Assembly (NCBI RefSeq): GCF_020819555.1
Contig: NZ_JAJHJB010000026.1
Coordinates: 4,206 to 68,205, forward strand
Direction: 5' to 3'
Length of the DNA stretch: 64,000 bases
Origin: Pelosinus baikalensis
GTDB taxonomy: Bacteria > Bacillota > Negativicutes > DSM-13327
This document shows positions 35,838 through 42,968 of this stretch, one piece after another (the stretch's first letter is position 1; each line of letters starts with the position of its first letter). The notes under the pieces were generated by a model that was given only the letters and a program-made list of their open reading frames with translations, did not search any database and was not told the DNA's origin. The position numbers were made by a program, and so were the translations under genes.

Positions 35838-36248
35838 TTATACTGCACTTTCTCCTGTTTCCCCAGTACGAACCCGAATGGCATCCATTACTGGTAAAAC
35901 AAAAATCTTGCCGTCACCAACGTTATTACAAGTCTTATTCGCCTGAATGATTGCCTCTACAATCTTTGCCACATCCTCATCATGGGCAAGAATGGTAAAT
36001 AATCTTCGAGGGAATAAACTAGTACCCACTAAAAAATCAGTTATTAGTTTTTCTGCTTCCCCTGTTTGATCCTCTCCAGCCATAAGAAGGAGTTCTTTTT
36101 TTCTTTCCAAAATTAATGTTGGATTGCTTACTATCTTACCGCGGCCTTCTACTTTAAAAGCTGTAAAACCAGCTACGCCAGCTTCCACTAAGGCTTTTTT
36201 AGTAGCGCCTGTTTTGTTCATACGCACTACGGCGAGAATTTCTTTCAT
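35838..36248 (-). CDS. nifI2: PII-family nitrogenase regulator NifI2
   Basis: A 136-residue GlnB-like protein (MKEILAVVRMNKTGATKKALVEAGVAGFTAFKVEGRGK, closing DGKIFVLPVMDAIRVRTGETG), longer than classical PII because of an extended T-loop region (~50-80), which is typical of NifI2. In methanogens NifI1-NifI2 complexes bind NifDK and switch nitrogenase off when ammonium is available, with 2-oxoglutarate and ATP as signals. The position between nifH and nifD is diagnostic. Confidence 0.95.
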   Translation of the reverse strand: MKEILAVVRMNKTGATKKALVEAGVAGFTAFKVEGRGKIVSNPTLILERKKELLLMAGEDQTGEAEKLITDFLVGTSLFPRRLFTILAHDEDVAKIVEAIIQANKTCNNVGDGKIFVLPVMDAIRVRTGETGESAV

Positions 36249-36263
36249 CCTGATCCCTCCTTC

Positions 36264-36590
36264 TTATAGACTTGGGATTCCACTAGAGATGGTATACGCT
36301 TCTTCAATGGAACTTATGAAAATTTTACCGTCACCATAAGCACCTTGCTCGCTGGTTTTGGCATATTTTAAGATCAACCGAACCATCTCTTCTTTATCCT
36401 CATCACGGATCGCCATCATTAACAACGCTTTAGGAATTTCATCATAGATGATTCCCGATATTTTAATACCTTTTTGCTTGCCGCGACCGACTACATCCAC
36501 AACTGTTGCTGCATGGAAACCAGCTCTTGATAATTCTGCCAATACTTCATCTTTTTTTTCTGGTCTGATAATGGCTCTAACTAATAACAT
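36264..36590 (-). CDS. nifI1: PII-family nitrogenase regulator NifI1
   Basis: At 108 residues this is the shorter partner: MLLVRAIIRPEKKDEVLAELSRAGFHAATVVDVVGRGKQKGI, then GAYGDGKIFISSIEEAYTISSG. It acts with NifI2 to inhibit nitrogenase post-translationally. Spacing of 15 bp to nifI2 and 40 bp to nifH shows co-transcription. With these genes present, the organism probably does not rely on DraT/DraG for ammonium switch-off. Confidence 0.95.
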   Translation of the reverse strand: MLLVRAIIRPEKKDEVLAELSRAGFHAATVVDVVGRGKQKGIKISGIIYDEIPKALLMMAIRDEDKEEMVRLILKYAKTSEQGAYGDGKIFISSIEEAYTISSGIPSL

Positions 36591-36630
36591 ATTGTTTCCT
36601 CCAATATATTTTTTTTGTCTTTGAGGCTAA

Positions 36631-37452
36631 CTACATATCCATAAACCCATGTTCCATCATGATTTCTTCCAATCTGTCTTGTGTCATTGGTTTAGGAATA
36701 ACAAACATTGTATTACCGTCAATGGCTTTCGCTAATGCACGGTACTCGTCAGCCTGTCCTGATTCCGGATCAAAGTCAACAACTGTCTTTTTATTAATTT
36801 CGGCACGTTGGACCAAATTGTCACGAGGGACGAAATAGATCAATTGGGAGCCAATTTCTTCAGCAAAAGCTTTTAATAGCTCATACTCTTTATCAACTTT
36901 ACGGCTGTTGCAAATAATGCCGCCAAGTCTTACTTTACCGTTTACTGCGTATTTTTGAATACCTTTGGCAATGTTATTCGCTGCATAAAGGGCCATCAAT
37001 TCACCAGAAGCAACGATGTAAATTTCTTCTGCTTTACCTTCGCGAATCGGCATTGCAAAACCACCGCATACAACGTCACCCAGTACATCATAAAATACAT
37101 AATCAAGATCTGGTGTATAAGCACCCAGGGATTCAAGCATATTAATAGAGGTGATGATACCACGGCCGGCGCAGCCTACACCTGGCTCTGGACCGCCTGA
37201 TTCAACGCACATGGTACCGAGATAACCAGGCTTTAAAATATCATCTAAATCAATATCATCGCCTTCATCACGTAAGGTATCCAATACTGTTTTTTGACAT
37301 AATCCATGAAGTAATAAGCGAGTGGAGTCAGCCTTAGGATCACAGCCTACTACCATAATGTGCTTACCAGCCTCTGCTAAGGCACCTACTGTATTTTGAG
37401 TTGTGGTGGATTTACCAATACCACCTTTACCATATATCGCAATCTGTCTCAT
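36631..37452 (-). CDS. nifH: Nitrogenase iron protein
   Basis: The ATG at 37452 (273 residues) has GGGAGG eight bases upstream; an in-frame ATG at 37476 does not. The P-loop is YGKGGIGKSTTTQN, and the [4Fe-4S] cysteines are in GVGCAGRGIITSI and YDVLGDVVCGGFAMP. NifH is the obligate electron donor of dinitrogenase and is also needed for cofactor maturation. It is the first gene of a roughly 12-kb operon. Sequence details such as the short C-terminus fit a clostridial molybdenum-type NifH. Confidence 0.97.
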   Translation of the reverse strand: MRQIAIYGKGGIGKSTTTQNTVGALAEAGKHIMVVGCDPKADSTRLLLHGLCQKTVLDTLRDEGDDIDLDDILKPGYLGTMCVESGGPEPGVGCAGRGIITSINMLESLGAYTPDLDYVFYDVLGDVVCGGFAMPIREGKAEEIYIVASGELMALYAANNIAKGIQKYAVNGKVRLGGIICNSRKVDKEYELLKAFAEEIGSQLIYFVPRDNLVQRAEINKKTVVDFDPESGQADEYRALAKAIDGNTMFVIPKPMTQDRLEEIMMEHGFMDM

Positions 37453-37516
37453 AATAAAAACCTCCCTATATTGCAAACAATTTTTTCTCCATTACACATT
37501 TACTAAGGATTTAACC

Positions 37517-37583
37517 CCTAATCTTCATTCCCTAATCTTTGTAGTTGAAAAGTATATTTTATTCACTTATAATAAAGATTAGG
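37517..37583. promoter_or_regulatory. Three 9-bp boxes (CCTAATCTT/AAGATTAGG) near nifH
   Basis: CCTAATCTT at 37517-37525 and 37531-37539 (direct repeat, 14 bp apart) and its inverse AAGATTAGG at 37575-37583 bracket the plus-strand promoter at 37545-37573. Such an array suggests a regulator binding both sides of the promoter. The protein is unknown. Confidence 0.5.
37545..37573 (+). promoter_or_regulatory. Sigma-A promoter on the strand opposite nif
   Basis: TTGAAA (37545-37550), exactly 17-bp spacer, perfect TATAAT (37568-37573), pointing away from nifH. No protein-coding gene lies downstream on this strand before 45 kb. Confidence 0.65.
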
Positions 37584-37690
37584 TACATCGAATAAGCCCT
37601 GGTGTCTGTTGGGGAATGTAAAGATTGCCGCGCTTTATGGATACCGCAAATATCCATAAAGCATTTTTCTTTTTGGACAATTGCACACAT
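37559..37690 (-). CDS. Possible 43-residue leader peptide upstream of nifH
   Basis: A short frame (MCAIVQKEKCFMDICGIHKA..., 43 residues) on the nif strand ends 106 bp before nifH. AAGGAGG lies upstream, but 14 bp from the ATG, which is longer than ideal. The frame runs through the hairpin at 37632-37662 and is fully antisense to the candidate small RNA. It may be chance. Confidence 0.25.
   Translation of the reverse strand: MCAIVQKEKCFMDICGIHKARQSLHSPTDTRAYSMYLIFIISE
37580..37677 (+). ncRNA. Candidate small RNA divergent from nifH
   Basis: Between the sigma-A promoter and an intrinsic terminator lies a ~98-nt transcript unit without coding capacity. The terminator is a perfect 12-bp stem GCTTTATGGATA / TATCCATAAAGC (37632-37662) followed by ATTTTTCTTTTT. 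The unit would be antisense to any nif leader starting upstream of it. I know no RNA family matching the sequence. Confidence 0.5.
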
Positions 37691-37723
37691 ATACTATAGA
37701 ACCACCTCCTTAAAAACACAGAT

Positions 37724-37754
37724 GGGCTTATAAACGAAAGTGCGTTTATAAGCC
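37724..37754. other. Perfect 12-bp hairpin in the nifH leader region
   Basis: GGGCTTATAAAC / GTTTATAAGCCC with an 8-nt loop. On the minus strand it is followed by a short T stretch (GTGTTTTTA), so it may be a second terminator after the AEC gene, or a leader structure. Confidence 0.5.
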
Positions 37755-37784
37755 CCATTGCTCATGTACTTATTTTTTTCTGGT

Positions 37785-37833
37785 AAAAGGCAAAAAGCTC
37801 ACAAGGGTTTTTTAAACCACTCGTAAGCTTCAT
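37785..37833 (-). terminator. Terminator after the AEC transporter gene
   Basis: Minus-strand stem AGCTTACGAGTGG / CCCTTGTGAGCT, with G-U pairs, followed by TTTTTGCCTTTT. Confidence 0.6.
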
Positions 37834-37946
37834 TGCTTCCTGCCTATTAACTTGAGCTGAGTATAGCACATATTATTTAGTGACGCAATACCCTTTTAAA
37901 ATAGTCGAAATATTAAAATTAAACCTTCCGCACCCACTATACTCAA

Positions 37947-38894
37947 CTAAAAATAATACTGAAAAATCAACATATATACCGGAATAACCACTATGGCTAA
38001 TATTGTTGTTACCGTAGTCATGATTGCAGCATACTCTGCATCTCCTTGATAGGATTTAGCCACAATAGCAGTCTGGGTCATAACAGGCAGCATGGCTTGG
38101 ATAATAAACACTTTTTTCATTAAGAGAGGCAAAGGCATAACATAAGTGATTGCCATAACAATCAATGGTGAAATAACAAACCGCCCCAGAAGAATAGCTA
38201 TCATATCTTTGCTTATCTTAATATTACTCAGCTTTACACCATATATAGCAATACCAATAAAAAGCATGGATAAAGGTGTTGTCATGCTCCCAAGATATTT
38301 GCAGGTATCGAGAATAAATTGAGGCAAACTGATATCACATAAGATAAGGACCATAGCCAGCAAGAACCCTAACAGAGGGGGAGAAAACACTTTTTTTATT
38401 ACCTCAACGGCAGAGACCTTATCTTTACCTGATGTGCCATCGTTGCGAATACCGCTTGCTCCAATGGTCCAAAATAAAGAAGTATTGGCAATATAATATA
38501 GCAAAACATAAGGAACACTTTGTTCGCCAAACAATGCCAAATTGACTGGCAAACCAATAAAAATAGTATTTGAAACAAAGAACATGGATCTAAATGTTCC
38601 CTGCCGATTAGATTTTACTCTCAAAAGCTTAGAAACTGCATATCCAACTGCATAACAGACCAACATGGAAGAATAGGGTACAATTAGCCCCGTCGCCAAA
38701 TGCAGCAGCCCGTCTTTATTAAAAGTATTCATCAAATTCCATATCATATAAGTAGGCAATGCTACATTGGTAATGATACGGGAAAATAATTGAGAAGCCT
38801 CTTCATTAAACCATCCTTTACCCGTAAGAACATATCCTGTAATAATCATTAAAACAATGCTAAAGATGCTTTCAATTGTGTGAAAAATAATCAT
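37947..38894 (-). CDS. AEC-family (auxin efflux carrier-like) transporter
   Basis: A 315-residue protein with about ten membrane segments, an inverted two-half layout and typical motifs such as NVALPTYMIWNLM, SNTIFIGLPVNLALFGEQSVPY and QAMLPVMTQTAIVAKSYQGD. AEC members export or import organic acids, for example malate and malonate. The substrate is unknown. It is upstream of nifH in the same direction, separated by ~500 bp and a terminator, so it is probably independent of nif. Confidence 0.88.
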   Translation of the reverse strand: MIIFHTIESIFSIVLMIITGYVLTGKGWFNEEASQLFSRIITNVALPTYMIWNLMNTFNKDGLLHLATGLIVPYSSMLVCYAVGYAVSKLLRVKSNRQGTFRSMFFVSNTIFIGLPVNLALFGEQSVPYVLLYYIANTSLFWTIGASGIRNDGTSGKDKVSAVEVIKKVFSPPLLGFLLAMVLILCDISLPQFILDTCKYLGSMTTPLSMLFIGIAIYGVKLSNIKISKDMIAILLGRFVISPLIVMAITYVMPLPLLMKKVFIIQAMLPVMTQTAIVAKSYQGDAEYAAIMTTVTTILAIVVIPVYMLIFQYYF

Positions 38895-38941
38895 AAACTA
38901 TAAACTCCTAATCATCCATGAAATACACTAGTCAGAAAAAT

Positions 38942-39085
38942 GCTGCGCGTCCTTTAAAACATATAAAACAGAATCGAACCATAGAAGCGCAGAGAACACT
39001 GAGAAAAGATCCATAGGGTTAAAAACCTCCGTGCTCTCTGCGATCTCTGTGTCCTCTGTGTTTATCGTTCTCTTTAAGAAACTTA
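38942..39085. repeat. Dispersed repeat, diverged full copy with both flanks
   Basis: The left flank GCGTCCTTTAAAACATA, then TCGAACCATAGAAGCGCAGA..., the right half TCTCTGCGATCTCTGTGTCC and the right flank GTTTATCGTTCTCTTTAAGAAAC. This copy shows the entire unit (~140 bp) and links the half copies at 13530 and 18243 with the shorter copies elsewhere. Confidence 0.8.
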
Positions 39086-39105
39086 TCTTTCTAGACTTAA
39101 GTACC

Positions 39106-39552
39106 TTATGCTAAAGCTGCTAAAGCCGCTTTTACTATGGCCTCTGCTTCTGAGGAATGACCGATTGGGGCAGCAACATCTATACCGTCTTTTACAAAAT
39201 TGCCGTAATATCGATTCTGTTCCTGCTCGAGTTTCTTCTCAGAAAGATATGTATATCCTAAACTCTTCATATGCTCTACCACTTGCTGGGCAGCGTCTAT
39301 TTGAGTAGAATAGTTCGGGACAGTCTCATCGAAATTCTCTCGCAATTTCAAACTCACCATTTCGCTTTCTTTTACCAATGGGACATATACGCCACCAGAT
39401 TGTTCGACATCAGCTGTTGTTCCTAACCATTTCACCGCAAGCTCTGCACTAAATTGCAGCAGGTGTTTTAACCAGATAAAACCCATCACCTTTACTGCTA
39501 CTTCAATATCCAAATCCCTTCCTGGATTCATACCAATACCATTTTCTTTCAT
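39106..39552 (-). CDS. Small protein with phage ABA-sandwich-like domain
   Basis: A 148-residue soluble protein. The segment DLDIEVAVKVMGFIWLKHL near the N-terminus and PNYSTQIDAAQQVVEHMKSLGY near 78-99 resemble the ABA-sandwich domain of phage proteins (BC1872 type), where an MG(W/F) motif and STxxxAAxxVVE recur. A 15-bp gap separates it from the RNase H gene upstream, so they may be co-transcribed. Function is unknown; a phage origin is possible but no other phage genes are near. Confidence 0.55.
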   Translation of the reverse strand: MKENGIGMNPGRDLDIEVAVKVMGFIWLKHLLQFSAELAVKWLGTTADVEQSGGVYVPLVKESEMVSLKLRENFDETVPNYSTQIDAAQQVVEHMKSLGYTYLSEKKLEQEQNRYYGNFVKDGIDVAAPIGHSSEAEAIVKAALAALA

Positions 39553-39567
39553 TGTACTATTCCTCCA

Positions 39568-40188
39568 TTATATTAATTGAAGTGCTGCCTTCGCTAGTTG
39601 ATCCGCTTGTTCATTATATTTGTCACCGGAATGAGCTTTTACCTTTACGAATACAACCTCCAATTGCTTCGCGACCTGATCATAATATTGTTTATATTTC
39701 TTAGTTCCTTCCTGCTTGGCCTCCCATGCATTAGTACACCATTTTTCGATTCCCTCGTAGTCATGATAAATAACAACGGTGCGCACCCCTTGCTCTAACG
39801 CATAGGTCATAGCAATTTTGGCACCCATGGTTTCTCCCGCTACATTGCGCATACCAGCAAGTTCCGGATCATTTCCTTTCTGACTAAACGTAATCTCTGC
39901 TCCTTTCCACAATATTACAACCCCAGCAGAATATTCTTTGGTTGCAGTATTGTAACTGCCGTCAACATAGGCAAGCATCATATCATCAGGAGGCTGCTCT
40001 ATCACCAAAGGCGATACTGCCTTTACTCCTCCTGCTAAGTATGCTCTTGCCTCTTCCTCTGTTTTAAAGCTCTTATATTCAGCTCCGGAATACCCCTTGA
40101 TTTGCTCCTGACACTGAGGCCAGGTATAGAATAAACCAACTGTGCGTCCTTTCCTAACAGCATATACCTTCTTTTGTTTATCTGACAT
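39568..40188 (-). CDS. Ribonuclease H with N-terminal viroplasmin domain
   Basis: The 206 residues comprise a viroplasmin/RNase H1 hybrid-binding domain (~6-53, KKVYAVRKGRTVGLFYTWPQCQEQIKGYSGAEYKSF) and an RNase HI catalytic domain. The carboxylates are in MLAYVDGSYN, MRNVAGETMGA, VVIYHDYEGIEKW and YNEQADQLAK, with the active-site His in KVKAHSGD. It would cleave RNA in RNA-DNA hybrids. The layout matches bacterial Rnh proteins of the YpdQ/RnhA-viroplasmin type. Confidence 0.92.
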   Translation of the reverse strand: MSDKQKKVYAVRKGRTVGLFYTWPQCQEQIKGYSGAEYKSFKTEEEARAYLAGGVKAVSPLVIEQPPDDMMLAYVDGSYNTATKEYSAGVVILWKGAEITFSQKGNDPELAGMRNVAGETMGAKIAMTYALEQGVRTVVIYHDYEGIEKWCTNAWEAKQEGTKKYKQYYDQVAKQLEVVFVKVKAHSGDKYNEQADQLAKAALQLI

Positions 40189-40351
40189 ATCCTCTCTTTA
40201 ACCATCCTTACATTTTTATTAACAAAAAATCTCACCTTGGCCGGCAAGCTTGTCCCAAAAGACAATACAGTGCCACCAGCACTATAAACTCATTCATTAT
40301 CTTTCTATTTTATGCCTTTCTATTTAGAAAAAGCAAGCAATAATCAAAATA

Positions 40352-40390
40352 GATTGTGCCAAGATACTTATAGCATCTTGGCACTCTATT
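40352..40390 (-). terminator. Hairpin terminator after the 40416-40916 gene
   Basis: GTGCCAAGAT / ATCTTGGCAC with an ~8-nt loop; the minus-strand side runs into CAATCTATTTTG. The surrounding gap 40189-40415 has no gene. Confidence 0.6.
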
Positions 40391-40415
40391 ATGAATAACT
40401 TTCCCACGCATTCTC

Positions 40416-40916
40416 TTACTCAGTACGAGTAGAGCACATGGGAGCAGTTAGCTGGGTAAATACATTCAGATTGGGCTGCCCTAAGCTGATTCCATTCGTT
40501 AGGCGATTGGAATGAAACGAAATGATGACACTTGTAATTTTTGCCAAGCCGCTAGGTGTTGGAATCCCTCGCAGAGGATTATAATCCAGCGGAGCAACAT
40601 AATAGCTCAGAGTTCCATTACTATTTACAATTAAGCGATTGGGATCAAAACCATCGGAAGTATACACCACTCCTAAAGGAGCCGCAGGCCAGACACCTCG
40701 ATCCGTTACAAAGAACACCGTATATACGCCAAGGGGGATTAAACCTTGGGCCGATATTTGAATATGCCCTTCATTTCCTCTGCCACAAATTTCACCTGTA
40801 GCGGTGGCCTGCAGCCAAAATGACAAAGCAATAGCAGGCGGCCGATTGGCTGACAATGTTTCAAATATAAGATCACAGCAGCCATCGCAATATTTTGATT
40901 TTCTATCCTCTTCCAC
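40416..40916 (-). CDS. Unknown 166-residue protein, beta-rich
   Basis: The sequence opens with a Cys cluster (KYCDGCCDL) and then alternates short hydrophobic strands (ALSFWLQATATGEICG, HIQISAQGLIPLGVYTVFFVTDRG, GTLSYYVAPLDYNPLRGIP), suggesting a beta-sandwich. No signal peptide is visible. I recognise no family. The ATG is preceded by GGAGGGA. It is a single gene ending at a hairpin terminator. Confidence 0.6.
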   Translation of the reverse strand: MEEDRKSKYCDGCCDLIFETLSANRPPAIALSFWLQATATGEICGRGNEGHIQISAQGLIPLGVYTVFFVTDRGVWPAAPLGVVYTSDGFDPNRLIVNSNGTLSYYVAPLDYNPLRGIPTPSGLAKITSVIISFHSNRLTNGISLGQPNLNVFTQLTAPMCSTRTE

Positions 40917-41137
40917 ACTATCCCTCCTTAATGAAAATACTATATAAAGTTTAACAGATCAAACTTTTTGCTTTATATCTTTTATATATGGTATGCCTCT
41001 AATAGAAGAAATGTGAAAAAAAACAGAATTATTTCATACGTCCTTATATTGAAAAAAGACCATGCTATCAATGCATGATCTTTTCCCAGTTCTTAGACAA
41101 TCTTAATTACCGATGGTGAAATACAATGATCGATTTA

Positions 41138-42304
41138 CTAAGGTTTAACAGTTGCTTTAAACACTTGTTTGCCATCTTTCATTTCAATAATTACAACACT
41201 TTTTACTGCATCATGAGTAGCATTTAATGTTGTGCTCCCTGTTATTGCTGGATAGTCTTTTGTCCCAGCCAAAGCTTCACGAATTTTTTCAGGATCAAGG
41301 CTATTGGCGCGTTTAATGGCATCAATAATGATATTTGCCGCATCATAGCCCAGTACAGCCATCGCATCCGGCACTTGACCATATTCTTTTTTATACGCTT
41401 CTACAAAAGCTTGAGAAGTAGCACTGGTATCATCCACAGAATAATGGTTGGTAAAATAGGTATTATTTAGTGCTGCGCTAGTTCCAACCTCCACTAGTTT
41501 TGGTGAATCCCAGCCGTCTCCCCCTAGAATTGGCACCGTAATACCAATTTCCCGAGCTTGTTTCACAATTTTTCCTACTTCTTCATAATAGCCGGGTATA
41601 TAAATAATTTCAGCATTTAACGCTTTTATTTTGGTTAAGATGGTCTTAAAATCCTGATCTTTTTGCAAATATGCTTCTTCCGCTAAAATACTCCCGCCGC
41701 CTTTTATATAGGCCTCTTTGAAGAAGGTAGATAATCCTTTACTATAATCACTGCTGTTATCTACTAACATGACAGCCTTATTCAAATGCAGCGTGTTCAA
41801 CGCAAAATTTGCCCCCACTGTGCCTTGAAAAGGATCGATAAAACACACGCGGAAAGTATAATTTTTAACTTTACCACTTGCTTCGTCCTCTGTTACCTTA
41901 GGATTTGTCGCACCTACAGCAACAAAGGGAACTTTAGTCGCCTCTGCCACACTAGAGGTGGCAATTGCGTTAGAGCTCGCAAAAATACCCGTTACTGCCA
42001 CAACTTTATCCTGAGATGCAAGCTTGGTCATCGCATTGGCTGACTCAGAAGGTTCACTTTTATTATCAGCAATCACAGCCTGAATTTGCTTTCCAAGAAT
42101 ACCGCCTTTCGCATTGGCCTCTTTAATTGCCATTTTGGCACCATTGGCAGATGAGGTACCCATGGTTGCATTACCACCAGTCATTTCATTCAAAACACCA
42201 ATTTTAATATCCTTGGAAGCAGAATCACCACAACCTGTCAACATTCCTGCTAATACTAAAACCACTAAAGATACCACCACAAGTTTCAAACCCGAATTTC
42301 TCAT
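41138..42304 (-). CDS. LivJ-type ABC transporter substrate-binding lipoprotein
   Basis: The ATG at 42304 (388 residues) begins the lipoprotein signal peptide, with lipobox LTGC at ~24-27; a GGGAG site precedes it. The mature part is a type I periplasmic-binding-fold protein of the branched-chain amino acid family: IKIGVLNEMTGGNATMG, AVTGIFASSNAIATSSVAE, VDNSSDYSKGL, YIPGYYEEVGKIVKQAREIG, LGYDAANIIIDAI. No permease or ATPase genes adjoin it. A tandem glycine riboswitch lies upstream, so glycine availability probably controls it. Confidence 0.9.
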   Translation of the reverse strand: MRNSGLKLVVVSLVVLVLAGMLTGCGDSASKDIKIGVLNEMTGGNATMGTSSANGAKMAIKEANAKGGILGKQIQAVIADNKSEPSESANAMTKLASQDKVVAVTGIFASSNAIATSSVAEATKVPFVAVGATNPKVTEDEASGKVKNYTFRVCFIDPFQGTVGANFALNTLHLNKAVMLVDNSSDYSKGLSTFFKEAYIKGGGSILAEEAYLQKDQDFKTILTKIKALNAEIIYIPGYYEEVGKIVKQAREIGITVPILGGDGWDSPKLVEVGTSAALNNTYFTNHYSVDDTSATSQAFVEAYKKEYGQVPDAMAVLGYDAANIIIDAIKRANSLDPEKIREALAGTKDYPAITGSTTLNATHDAVKSVVIIEMKDGKQVFKATVKP

Positions 42305-42411
42305 ATCATCGTCTCCCTTTTTAATCATGTAACTGCACAAAATACATCTTTAATGTACTCTGGATTCTTCTTAAGGCAAAGACAAGTCAGACTAGGTGAG
42401 AGTGATTCTTT

Positions 42412-42482
42412 TGATGCTTTTTTCAGTGAAAAATAAGCATCAAAAAACAAAGAGTCAAATCACTTAGTGATTTGACTCTGGA
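42412..42482 (-). terminator. Riboswitch-associated terminator plus second hairpin
   Basis: On the minus strand GAGTCAAATCACT / AGTGATTTGACTC is followed by TTTGTTTTTT (42441-42480), an intrinsic terminator between the glycine riboswitch and its gene. A second hairpin GATGCTTATTTTT / AAAAAAGCATC (42412-42442) overlaps its T tract and could compete with it. Confidence 0.75.
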
Positions 42483-42559
42483 TAAACAAATGAATACGCT
42501 AAAAGCGTTTTCAGCATCACAATATAAAGAGATCTAAATCATCCCTGTATATTACGAAT

Positions 42560-42740
42560 TTGTCTCTGTCCTTTTGCCTGAGAGATTTGTCAGCAATATG
42601 ATTGCTGTGTTTCACCTTCGGCGCCCTGTATAAGAGTCTCTCCAGAGTCCCGTCCATTTACGGTTCTACTCGGTGGTCCGAGTGCCTGAGAGTTTTACTC
42701 CTTCGGCGGGCTATTAAGCCACTCTCCCGCAAACTTCATT
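42560..42740 (-). ncRNA. Tandem glycine riboswitch
   Basis: Read on the minus strand, aptamer 1 has GCGGGAGAGTGG, CCGCCGAAGGAGTAAAACTC and CTCAGGCACTCGGACC. Aptamer 2 has GGACTCTGGAGAGACTC, GGCGCCGAAGGTGAAAC and CTCTCAGGCAAAAGGACAG. These are the conserved GCCGAAGG and CTCAGGCA(AAA)GGAC blocks of both glycine aptamers. It stands ~255 bp upstream of the LivJ-type gene with a terminator between. Glycine riboswitches usually switch on glycine cleavage or efflux genes. Confidence 0.93.
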
Positions 42741-42865
42741 CGGAAAACATATGTAGTTGTAGCAAGTACATTTGCTGTAAGTATTATTATAAAACAACAC
42801 ATCAAATAATTCAATAGTAAATAAGTAAGTTTTTTCAGCATCTTTGTCTTTTTTTCTATTCTGGC

Positions 42866-42918
42866 TGAACATATAAAACAGAATCGAACCACACCAGGAA
42901 CAGAGAACACAGAGATAG
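42866..42918. repeat. Partial copy (left half) of the dispersed repeat
   Basis: Contains ACATATAAAACAGAATCGAACCA, identical over that stretch to the left side of the copy at 38942, then CACCAGGAACAGAGAACACAG. The right half is missing, replaced by the garR terminator. Confidence 0.7.
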
Positions 42919-42924
42919 ATGGCA

Positions 42925-42963
42925 AAAGGCCGCCTCAATTTTATATTGAGGCGGCCTCTTTTC
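42925..42963 (-). terminator. Intrinsic terminator after the garR-type gene
   Basis: GAGGCCGCCTCAA / TTGAGGCGGCC with TTTT on the minus strand, 6 bp after the stop codon. Confidence 0.85.
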
Positions 42964-42968
42964 ATTGG

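Larger units (their letters stand above)
37453..37946. other. nifH upstream region
   Basis: This 494-bp gap holds, from the nifH side: three 9-bp boxes (37517-37525, 37531-37539, 37575-37583), a plus-strand sigma-A promoter, a plus-strand terminator hairpin, a good AAGGAGG on the minus strand (37705-37711), a second hairpin (37724-37754) and a terminator for the AEC transporter. No sigma-54 -24/-12 element was found by eye and no obvious strong minus-strand sigma-A promoter for nif, so the operon's start site remains open. Confidence 0.5.

Noticed and set aside
37453..37760. Sigma-54 (-24/-12) promoter for nifH
   Set aside because: GG-N10-GC combinations occur only by chance within hairpins (for example 37640-37655) and lack the TGGCAC and TTGC context.
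42602..42965. Short frames within the glycine riboswitch and next to the garR terminator
   Set aside because: They overlap a recognised riboswitch and have no ribosome-binding sites.
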